Assembly: GCF_002632615.1 (NCBI RefSeq)
Contig: NZ_NITZ01000011.1
Coordinates: 1-64,000 of the forward strand
Source: Xenorhabdus miraniensis
GTDB taxonomy: Bacteria; Pseudomonadota; Gammaproteobacteria; Enterobacterales; Enterobacteriaceae
Direction of reading: 5' to 3'
Length of the DNA: 64,000 nucleotides
Shown: in pieces, positions 48,901 to 57,400 of the stretch
How positions within the stretch are numbered: the stretch's first letter is position 1
Layout: each line of letters starts with the position of its first letter
Made by a program: the position numbers and the translations under genes
Notes under the pieces: generated by a model
What the model saw: only the letters and a program-made list of their open reading frames with translations
Told to the model about the DNA's origin: nothing
Database searches by the model: none

Positions 48901-50428
48901 CGGAACAAACCAATACAGAACGGAAATCAAAGTGTTCCCGCCCTTGTTGCAGGGTATAAGCAATATCAGATAATTTATGCTTTTTCTCTGACAGAAGTTT
49001 CAGCAACTCATTTTCCATCATCGATAAACTTGCTGTATTCTTAGCAGACAACGGCAACAGTGCCAATTGTTCAGGTGATTCAGAATTCAATGGTTCATGG
49101 ATCATCTCTTCGAGGATGATATGCGCATTTGTCCCTCCAATACCAAAAGAACTGACGCCCGCCCTTCTGATTGATTCGCTATACCACTCTTGGCTATTTT
49201 TATTAATGTAAAAGGGTGATGATTCCAGCTTTAATTTAGAATTGGGTGTACTGAAATACTTATTGGCACAAAGCATTTTGTTTTTCAGCATTAATGCGGT
49301 CTTAATTAAACCCGCCATACCAGCAGCACTATCAAGATGCCCAATAATAGATTTAGCTGAACTTATTGCAATACTGCCCACCGGACAATCATGGAATACA
49401 TTTTTTAACGCAGTAATTTCAATGGGGTCACCTAATTTAGTTGCCGTTCCGTGTGCTTCAATATATGAAATGGATTTAGGATCAATTTTGGATACTGTGA
49501 TTGCACTACGAATAACGTCTGTCTGCCCTTCAATACTTGGCGCGGTATAGCCCACCTTTCTTGCGCCATCATTATTGATAGCGCTTCCCTTAATTAAAGC
49601 AATAATAGGCCGTTTTTCTGCAAGAGCCTGCTTTAACGGTTGCAGCACAATGGCGCCAATGCCCTCACCTCCCACAGTGCCATTGGCCTGTTCATCGAAA
49701 GGGCGGCAAACACCATCCGGTGATTCTATCATGCCATCCAGATAGAGATATCCCTGTTGATTTGGTGTCACCAAAGCGGCAGCGGCCACTAAAGCCAACT
49801 GACATTCGCCCAGTAATAATGCACGAGCCGCCATATGCACTGCGGTTAATGAAGAAGAACACGCGGTTTGTAGTGCAACGGCCGGGCCAGTCAGCCCCAA
49901 CTTATACGCTAAGCGCGTGGCCGCAAAATCTTTTTCGATAAGGCTAAATGCAGAAAATAAACCGACCCCGTCTTGTTTACTCTCTTCATAAGCTGCCATT
50001 TGCCACTGTAACTGAGCACTGGCTGCCAAATAACAGCCTACTTTTCCTTTATAAGCTGAAGGTACTAAACCTGCTGAACCTAATGCCTCAAAACTACATT
50101 CGTGAAGGTGCCTGATTTGTGGCTCAAGTAACTCCGCTTCGCGCTTATTGTATTGGAAAAACTCAGCATCAAACCGCAAAGGATTTTCAATCACACCTTT
50201 CGCATTGACATAATTCTGGTGCTTATATTCATGTTCAGGAACACCATTCTTAGCTAACGTTTCATCAGAAAATCGGGTGATACAGTCATTACCCTCAAGA
50301 CAATTTTTCCAAAAACTTTCGACCGTTGGGCTATCAGGAAACCGGCAGGAAATACCAACAATAGCGATTTCTAGACCTGTTAATTTTTGAGGTAATTTAT
50401 CATTAATTGGGTTTTCTTCTTTATTCAT
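45983..50428 (-). CDS. xcnL: Type I polyketide synthase KS-AT-KR-ACP
   Basis: A 1481-residue single-module PKS. KS (about 15-440): active Cys190 in LQTACSSSLTAVH, then IEAHGTATKLGDP and NAHIILEE. AT (about 530-840): nucleophile Ser623 in GHSLGEY and the HAFH motif (SHAFHSRTIN), pointing to malonyl-CoA. KR (about 1105-1290): FISGGLGGIGLKLAE and the Ser/Tyr site SSLLSYYGASGQSAYVAANAYLE. ACP: Ser1408 in DLGATSLDIVQ. No DH, ER or thioesterase. Matches XcnL, which should extend the amino-acyl chain received from XcnK on the way to the dihydroisocoumarin. Gap to xcnK 104 bp. Confidence 0.92.
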   Translation of the reverse strand: MNKEENPINDKLPQKLTGLEIAIVGISCRFPDSPTVESFWKNCLEGNDCITRFSDETLAKNGVPEHEYKHQNYVNAKGVIENPLRFDAEFFQYNKREAELLEPQIRHLHECSFEALGSAGLVPSAYKGKVGCYLAASAQLQWQMAAYEESKQDGVGLFSAFSLIEKDFAATRLAYKLGLTGPAVALQTACSSSLTAVHMAARALLLGECQLALVAAAALVTPNQQGYLYLDGMIESPDGVCRPFDEQANGTVGGEGIGAIVLQPLKQALAEKRPIIALIKGSAINNDGARKVGYTAPSIEGQTDVIRSAITVSKIDPKSISYIEAHGTATKLGDPIEITALKNVFHDCPVGSIAISSAKSIIGHLDSAAGMAGLIKTALMLKNKMLCANKYFSTPNSKLKLESSPFYINKNSQEWYSESIRRAGVSSFGIGGTNAHIILEEMIHEPLNSESPEQLALLPLSAKNTASLSMMENELLKLLSEKKHKLSDIAYTLQQGREHFDFRSVLVCSGNKTSSTLSDFIHGKAKHSAKRIVFLYPGQGTQYPGMAYALYQQEKIFRNSCQDCFALLSEDTQKELHDFFVNISEQKSVSNEITQLAIFIVEYAMTSLLQNKGFKPFALLGHSLGEYVAATISGVFSLNDALYLVSQRAKLIEMMSSGMMLSVALGIEQIRSYLDEEFDIAAINGKESVVISGSTANIERLASALQNDNIQCRRLKTSHAFHSRTINEIQAEYAKALNSVSFNHPVIPILSNLTGSWHSEEGIRQSEYWLSHQRNTVDFLGSIETLSEFNDLVFIEVGPGNTLSSFIHKYYQNENENKPLIINMIKHPNLTDDDHEYFYRQLGKIWCNTAGIDWQNINQPQGHLIHMPVYQFAGTEYTQLRDKLVSGINVSRENNTLNHNKLYFPGWQRELYPQIEEGNKEQAVFILCTQSNNAGHLASSKALWPDSTVIFIDDSDSIKSLTPLPESRFILIPEKEKLENDPIEYYLKWVEGLRIILTLLELQAARFILFTPEIENVLGCEQAIPTISLLKGLVQSISHEYQQHQVMQIDLSGNDVADDRFNLLIRGLVNSGKYNQVAIRHGQLWLPEFKPLSITPLNSVDKAHGLQEGDLVFISGGLGGIGLKLAESLAIQYRARFVLASRSQFPARSQWDLIKKDPTQMETMKKIESIEKIEQVGSEVYIHSVDVSCEKELHSLLQSVEKELGSFSMVIHAAGSDAGALIAQPNLTLHRDIMVAKVLGANNLLSYFSDKSLRSMLFCSSLLSYYGASGQSAYVAANAYLEAIADDQKFPFRICSIAWDRWLEVGMAVNTIKNPNTTIGLTNQEGQDVFLQIVSHYPNKFSVSVLPIKDRIEQDEISRLNNKDYVSNIKNPRTEGSIKEIIIDVWGHQLGLSELDEYISFFDLGATSLDIVQVNEKLKQKLNMDIPIAMMFTYSSVVKLQTALQNIINEYSGTHQDKENINQNDRRSLAKKRMNKRLRNN

Positions 50429-50532
50429 AATATGCCATCACCAATGAAAATTAAAAATAAATACGAATCGAAAGTTCACGAAATCCATTCGTATACTGAT
50501 TGCTCATCATCTTATTTTTTGACCATTTACAC

Positions 50533-53106
50533 TCAATGATTAAACATTCCTATCGCATTATCAAATTGTTCAAGTTGATTATCGTCAACCAAATTATTTT
50601 CTTCTGCCTTTCCATGAGATTCTATAAAAATCGCTTGTTGTTCTATTGTGGTATATTGGAATAAATCAACAACTTCAATTTCCTTATTAAAAAACTCATT
50701 CAATTTAATACTAAGTTGTAACAAGGTATATGAAGAGCCACCCAAATCAAAAAAGTTGTCACATGAGCTGATATTTTCCTTATTTATTTTTAAAACTTCA
50801 GCCCAAAGAGATAATATATTGACCTCAACCTCACTACTACAAGGTTTCATCTCAATGTTTCTTGCAGTACTTCTGGGATCTGGCAACCTCGCCACATCGA
50901 TTTTACCGCTGTTATTTTGCGGAAACTCTGCAACCTTAATGAAATAACTCGGAATCATGTAACTTGGCAAACGTTCAGCCAATGCTTTCTTCAAAACCTC
51001 TCCATTAAATTCAATATTGGTATATATATAAGCCACTAAAAATTTATTGTCTGAGTCCTGGGAATTAACCATAACAAAAACTTCACAAATCGCTTTCGAA
51101 CCGGGTTCAAGCCCATTGATTTGTTCATTAATCGTTTTTTGAGTAACAACTTCTATTTCCCCTAATTCAATTCTATAACCATTAATTTTGACCTGATTAT
51201 CGGATCGGCCAAGATAAATTAAGCCATTTTCTCCTGAATATTGGGCAAGATCACCGGTTCTATAATATTTCTTACCTTCGATAGTCATAAACTTTTCAGC
51301 GGTTAACTCTGGATGATTGATGTAGCCTTTTGCAAGACCCTTCCCAGCAATGGCAATTTCACCAATGGCACCTTCAGGTAACCGTCTTAAAAAATCGTCA
51401 ATCAATATAATCTCTTCACCCGGCATCGGAAAACCAATGGGAATTGTCGGTGTTTGAATTTCACTCTTCTCGTTAAATTCAAAAGAAGTGGATTGCACAC
51501 AGCATTCTGTCGGGCCGTAAGCATTAGAAGCATTAGGAACCGACTCCCAACATTTGGCAAAATTATACCAGTTATGCTTTTCCAACAATTCACCACCAAT
51601 CATAAGATGATTGACCGTACAATGAATTGAATGTTCAGCGAATTGTGTTCGGATCATACGTAAATGTGTCGGCGTACAATCTGCGATCTGGATGGCATTC
51701 TTACCCCAGAATTCAACCACTCTTTTTCCATCCCGCTTGACGGACTCAGGCACCATATGAAGAGTATGGCCGAGTAACAATGCCGGATACAGTTGTTGTA
51801 CTGAGGCATCAAAACTCAGTGCAGACATCATGGCTACATTCAGAGTGCCCTGATAATGTTGATAAACTCTGTCATGTAATCCTAAAACCAGATTTATGAC
51901 AGCAGCATGCGAAACTTCAACACCTTTTGGCGCACCTGTTGAACCAGAGGTAAAAATAACATAAGCAGAATCGTCTGACGTTATATGAAACGGTTCGCCG
52001 ATATCAATATTGGTATCACTATCAGGCGATACATAGGCAATGTTCTGACAGTCTTCAAGTTCACAGATTGTTTCATCAGAAATAATGACATGCTTAATTG
52101 AGGCGGTATCTTTGACATGTTTCTTTCGGGAAGCAGGCCAATTTATATCAAGCGGACAATATTTAGCCCCTGTTTTTAAAACAGCCAGCATAGCAACAAT
52201 GGCGGCACATGAACGATTCATATGAATACCGACGGTATCATATTGTTTAATACCCTGGCTTAACAATTTAGTGGCAAACATTGAGCTTAATTTATCTAAC
52301 TCGATATAACTGAGAGCACAATGTTCATCTGTAATCGCTGTGCGCAAAGGATGCTGTTTTACTCGTTCTGCAAATAAAGAATGAATAGTAGAGTGACTGT
52401 CAATTTCAGGTGTAAAGTGATGGGCATATACACCCGACTCTTCAGATAATTTGAGTGTACTGAGCGCCTTCTGGGAACGAATTTGCTGGCTCAACAACAC
52501 GACCATTTTAATCATTTCGGCGTAATAATTAACATGATAAGGTGAATGAACTTCACAACTTATTATTTCATTATCATGTTCAAAAAATACTTGAGAAACA
52601 GATAAATCATAAATTTCTTTATTCACCGTCTGACAGTTTTTCAAAAGAATACACGATGTAAAAAATTTAGGTTGTTCACAAATTTCGTGAAATGAACCTA
52701 ATCTATACTGTAATAAATTCTGTATATTTTTTGATACTGTCTTTATCAGTTCTGCCAGAGATTGTTCAGGTGAATATTTTGCCGGAACACATATTATCTG
52801 GGGTTCTTCACCATCATCGAGATAACTTGTGGTTAAAATCAAAGAGCTTTGGCTTCTCTGCATCATTGACTGAGCAAAACCCATCAGTGATATCAGTAAA
52901 GCACTTAATCGTTTATCTGAACCATTCGCCATAGATAAGATATTTTGTGATGCTTCACGTGAAAACACTATTTTTTGTCGGTTCACGCTATCATGATTAA
53001 ATATCAGGGATTTTTCAAACTCTGATGGCTCATGATCATTAATTATTCTCTTCCAAAAATATTCTTTATCAATGTTTGTATTTAATTCATTTTTTACATT
53101 CATCAT
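50533..53106 (-). CDS. xcnK: NRPS half-C-A-T module
   Basis: An 857-residue NRPS. The first 235 residues are only the C-terminal half of a condensation domain (no HHxxxDG), a shape common where a complete C domain sits on the upstream protein, as here on XcnH. A domain (about 240-730): YVIFTSGSTGAPKG, NAYGPTECC, YYRTGDLAQ, NSGKID. T domain: Ser792 in DLGGSSYTLLQL. My hand-read specificity code is DAQDMGAVQ(K), which is not a classic Leu code, though the known pathway puts leucine at this step; treat the substrate as open. The Asn/Asp-rich C-terminal tail (NNLVDDNQLEQFDNAIG) may be a docking element for XcnL. Confidence 0.9.
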   Translation of the reverse strand: MMNVKNELNTNIDKEYFWKRIINDHEPSEFEKSLIFNHDSVNRQKIVFSREASQNILSMANGSDKRLSALLISLMGFAQSMMQRSQSSLILTTSYLDDGEEPQIICVPAKYSPEQSLAELIKTVSKNIQNLLQYRLGSFHEICEQPKFFTSCILLKNCQTVNKEIYDLSVSQVFFEHDNEIISCEVHSPYHVNYYAEMIKMVVLLSQQIRSQKALSTLKLSEESGVYAHHFTPEIDSHSTIHSLFAERVKQHPLRTAITDEHCALSYIELDKLSSMFATKLLSQGIKQYDTVGIHMNRSCAAIVAMLAVLKTGAKYCPLDINWPASRKKHVKDTASIKHVIISDETICELEDCQNIAYVSPDSDTNIDIGEPFHITSDDSAYVIFTSGSTGAPKGVEVSHAAVINLVLGLHDRVYQHYQGTLNVAMMSALSFDASVQQLYPALLLGHTLHMVPESVKRDGKRVVEFWGKNAIQIADCTPTHLRMIRTQFAEHSIHCTVNHLMIGGELLEKHNWYNFAKCWESVPNASNAYGPTECCVQSTSFEFNEKSEIQTPTIPIGFPMPGEEIILIDDFLRRLPEGAIGEIAIAGKGLAKGYINHPELTAEKFMTIEGKKYYRTGDLAQYSGENGLIYLGRSDNQVKINGYRIELGEIEVVTQKTINEQINGLEPGSKAICEVFVMVNSQDSDNKFLVAYIYTNIEFNGEVLKKALAERLPSYMIPSYFIKVAEFPQNNSGKIDVARLPDPRSTARNIEMKPCSSEVEVNILSLWAEVLKINKENISSCDNFFDLGGSSYTLLQLSIKLNEFFNKEIEVVDLFQYTTIEQQAIFIESHGKAEENNLVDDNQLEQFDNAIGMFNH

Positions 53107-53224
53107 ATAGATATCCCATCATTTGAGTATTGACTCAATTGATCTCATAAATTAGCTGACCTAATTAACGTCACCATTGACGTTTTTCAAAGAATGTATT
53201 TAAAACCCATCAAGTTAGTTAGAA

Positions 53225-53548
53225 TCAATCAGCGTTGTAAATCTCATGAGCATTTTCAATGCCCATGAAAACTTTAGAGATACTCAAATATTCTTCAGAG
53301 AAGACTTGTGTGTTTCTCATATCCTGTAACATACAATAATAGTCACTTAAATTTTCTGTTTCTATAATAACAAAATCCTGAAACTCTGCGGTAAAACCCT
53401 CAGTATCTATCGTTCTCAGGCTAATTGATGAGCTGTATTTTTTTAATATCTCTGGCAAATGTTCATTTTGCAATTTTTTCCGCTCATACCGCGTAAGTGC
53501 ATTCCATTTCTGATGGAAAATCAATGTCCAAATAATGACATATTTCAT
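53225..53548 (-). CDS. xcnJ: Darcynin-like protein
   Basis: A 107-residue protein of the darcynin-like type: IWTLIFHQKWNALTRYERKKL at the N-terminus, LRTIDTEGFTAEFQDFVIIETENLSDYYCMLQDMRNTQVFSEEYLSI in the middle, as in the ferredoxin-like-fold small proteins found in some biosynthetic clusters. No catalytic role is known to me. It overlaps xcnI by 4 bp (ATGA), so the two are translated together. The symbol rests on gene order only. It may be a partner of the thioesterase or a monooxygenase-like small enzyme. Confidence 0.7.
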   Translation of the reverse strand: MKYVIIWTLIFHQKWNALTRYERKKLQNEHLPEILKKYSSSISLRTIDTEGFTAEFQDFVIIETENLSDYYCMLQDMRNTQVFSEEYLSISKVFMGIENAHEIYNAD

Positions 53549-54288
53549 TTTATTTCCTGTATGATTTCATTTATTTCAAGTGTTATTTTATTGATAACTT
53601 CACTTTTAACTTCTTGTAAATAAAAGTGCCCGCCCCGGAATCCATAAGTTGTACACCGACCTGAAATATAGTCCGGCCAACCTTTCATCATTTCAAATGT
53701 CACCTCTGAATCTTCTTTGCCATAAAACAAACCCACTGCGGTTTTATTATCAATCTTTGATTCACTCATGATAAAATCATCAATTGCTTTAAAATCTTTC
53801 CTGATTATTTCAAGCATGATTTTCATCGCATGTTTATCTTCAGTTAATCCACTGATATTCCCTAATGTTTTTAAATAATCTAAAAACTGATTTTCCGTCA
53901 TTAAGGCGCGATGAACTAACTCAGCTCTTTTTATATGAGGCGGTTTGAATGCAGACAGGCCAATCCATAATGGGTATATACAGCGCGCTTGCAATTTTAA
54001 AGTCAGTTCATAGGTAATTAATGCCCCCATACTATGCCCGAAAAACGCAAATGGTTTATCGGTCTTAATCACAGGCAATAACGCCTCTAAAATATCTTCT
54101 ATAGATTCCAGGCACGCTTTGCCAAAGCTCAATCCACGGCCAGGAAGTTCTATCGCAATAAACTCTATCCAATCAGGTAATTCTCGTTGCCATGCCCTGT
54201 AAAACATGTGAGATCCCCCCGCATGATGTAGAAGGTATAATCTCAATTTTGCATTTATCGGTGTATTTAAATGAATTTTATCTAACAT
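53545..54288 (-). CDS. xcnI: Type II thioesterase
   Basis: A 247-residue alpha/beta hydrolase that frees stalled or misacylated carrier domains. LLHHAGGSHMFYRAWQRELPDW and IELPGRG form the N-terminal signature, Ser86 in FGHSMGALITYEL is the nucleophile, and the catalytic His is in RGGHFYLQE near the C-terminus. It lies between xcnH and xcnK and is coupled to the darcynin-like gene by a 4-bp overlap. The symbol is by gene order in the xcn cluster. Confidence 0.88.
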   Translation of the reverse strand: MLDKIHLNTPINAKLRLYLLHHAGGSHMFYRAWQRELPDWIEFIAIELPGRGLSFGKACLESIEDILEALLPVIKTDKPFAFFGHSMGALITYELTLKLQARCIYPLWIGLSAFKPPHIKRAELVHRALMTENQFLDYLKTLGNISGLTEDKHAMKIMLEIIRKDFKAIDDFIMSESKIDNKTAVGLFYGKEDSEVTFEMMKGWPDYISGRCTTYGFRGGHFYLQEVKSEVINKITLEINEIIQEIK

Positions 54289-54426
54289 ACTTACTCTATA
54301 AATAAGATAATGAATTAAACTGCCCTTCTAATATCCGGATTTTTCTCTTTCAAAAAATAGGAAGTCATAAGGGCAGCCACGTGTAATATACCATTTAACA
54401 GGAAATTATACCCTTCACCTTTCAAG

Positions 54427-57400
54427 CTAAAAATTAAAGTCCATAAAATCACTCTCCGTCACTTCATCATGATGACTTTCATTACTTGCATTCAATATAA
54501 ATTGAATATCTTTATCAGGATAAGCGATGATATTATTTAATAATGTAATATATCGATATTTGAAATACTCCATTGTTTTCTCTTTAAATAGATCCTTCTT
54601 GTATTCAATATTGAATTCATAGCCTGAATAATTTTCCTTAACAAAAAAGGTAATATCAAATCGGGTATTCTCCTGATGGAGATCATAACGAGAGAATTTA
54701 ACTTCAGGTAATACAAAATCGGCCATTCCAATATTCATATAGGAAAATACGGTATCAAAAATCGGTGTTCTATTTAACCTTGGCTTAATATTAAGCTCCT
54801 TCACCATATTTTCAAACTGAAAATCAGCATTCTCAAATGAGGCTATCGTTCTTTCAGCGACCCTTTTGACAAAATGCTTAAAGGGTAATTCTCCGTTACA
54901 CTCAAAGACAATCGGCAACAAGTTTACAAACATACCAATGATACCTTGCAGTTCACTTTGCGGCCGTCCCAATATTGGTGTACCTACTGCAAATTTATCT
55001 TGTCCGGATATATCTTTCATCAAAAGCGCATAAGACGAAATGAACAGCATAAATTTTGTGATATTTTCGCGTTCTGCCAACGCATCAAGTTGATCACTCA
55101 ATGCCTTATCAATCACAAAACCTATCCGGCCACCTATATTACCCACCTCGTTTGTTCGGGCATAATCTATTGGTAATTTAAACTCCGGTACATTTTTTAA
55201 CGTTGATAACCAAAATGCCTTCTGTTCCAATATACAACTATCATTTACCATGCCTTGTTGCCAGACCGTGTAGTCTTTATATTGTATTTCTAATGGTTTC
55301 AGCTCCTTATCCTGATAAAGATCCAAAAAGTCTCTTACAAAGATATCTTGAGAAAGCCCATCCGAAATAATATGGTGTAAATCCAAGAAGAATATATAGT
55401 GCCCCTCCCGAACTTCGATCAGGGTCACTCTTATCAAAGGTGGTTCGTCTAATTTAAAGGGCTTAATAAGGCTATTAACCTTAATTTTCACTTCATCATC
55501 ACTCATATTGGATGAGTCAAGCTTTAAATATTCTATATTTATTTCAATGTCATCATGATATTTTTGTCTTGGTTCGCCTTCACAAAGAATAAATGATGCT
55601 CTCAATGAATCCTGTCGTTTAAATAATAATTGAAGTGTTTTGTTAAACTTGTTCCTGTCTAATTTACCGACAATATTAAATGCGGCTGTTTCGTTATAAG
55701 CAACTGAATTTTTATCCATAATCTGTTGCAGATAAAGCCGCCGCTGTCCGGGTGATAGCGGGTAGGTTTCCTGAACTTCTGCTGGCAATATCGTTTGATA
55801 CTCTGATTCTGCCTGTGAAGCAGATAAAATAATAATGTCTTCGATCGTCGGGTTCTTAAAAAAATGTGTTAATGAGACATCTATTTTGCAATTTTTGTGG
55901 ATCCTCGATAATAAAGTTATCGCTTTAAGTGAATTACCGCCCAGTTCAAAGAAATCATCTTTTAAGCCAATCGGTTCAATTCCCAGAAAATCTTGCCAAA
56001 CTGAGACTAGTTTTTTCTCAACATCACTCTTTGGTAAGACATATTCAGAATCTAAATCAGGTCTTGCCGCATAATCCCTGAGTTGAATGGCTGTCTCATT
56101 ATCGTGGATAGCAGGAGCCGACCATTGGGCAATACGTGCATTGATATCCGCCGTTGAGATCACAAGGGCTTGTTCTTCCCGATACCTGAGTACTTCTTCT
56201 AATAAAGAAATTCCCTCACTTCTCGTCACAAGCAAGTGTGACAGGCTACTGCCCACCCCCGCGTTAATTTTTTCTTTCTCTGCTAATTCCCAGCCATCCC
56301 AGTTGATTAACGCCCATGTTTTTCTGTTTCTCCGGTTATGGCGTAATACAAACGCATCTAAATAGGCGCTGGCGGCCGCATATGCGAAAAATCCGACACC
56401 TCCGAGAATAGGCGCCAAAGAAGAAACGATCAGGCAAAAGTCATAATCAACAGGTTCCAAAACTTGTTCTAATACTGTTATTCCTTTTTGCTTAGGGACG
56501 AGATGGCTCTCAATATACTCTACATCCGTCTCACTTATTGATCTAAACGACATGTCATCGCTTAACCCCGCCAAGTAGAATACCCCATCAATACGGCCAT
56601 ATTTGGCAATCAAATCATGGATAAGTTTTTTCATGGCGCCATGATCACTCGCATCAACCTGAACAAACTCCAGGTTTTTTGCAGCATCGGCGACGGATTG
56701 CCACTTCTGGTCATGTTCGTATTTGATACGTGAAGAAATAACCAAATTAGCGTTATATTCTGTAGCAAGGTATTGGGAGAATGTATGACCAATAAAACCA
56801 CGCCCACCGATGAGTAAATACACCCCCTCTTTTTTCAAACGGGAAGTCTCATCCTTCACAAAGGGAATAGACGGTAAGAAAGTTTCAGTCCATCTCCGGT
56901 TATTTCTGTAGATAACCGTTTTATTTCCACCTTCCTCAATTTCGCGTATTAGCCTCTCAGCAGAGCAGTCATTCACATGACCAACATCAATAGCCCGGCA
57001 AGATACTTCATGAAATTCTTGTCGGATAATCGTGCTGATAACCAGCATTGCAGCCGCATTCGGATCAATATCAGGTTCATTACAAACTTCACGTGCATTC
57101 TGGATAAGTAAGGTAATATCCTTTAAATGATTTATATTGCAAAATGCGCGATGTGATTTAAGTAAATAAAGTACCGAAGCCAATTGTTCATTAACCGTCA
57201 GGTTTACATCGGTACAATCAATGATAATGTCTTCAATTGAAATCTGATTATTGTTAATAAATTTGAATAAATTTGCATGATCTTCACTGTTGAGACCACG
57301 AATGGTACTTGGGGCGCCAATTTCCAATTTACATTGCTGACCAAGCCTAACTTGAATAACTTTGTGGTAATGAGTGATTAATGCTTGTTCGTAAATGATA

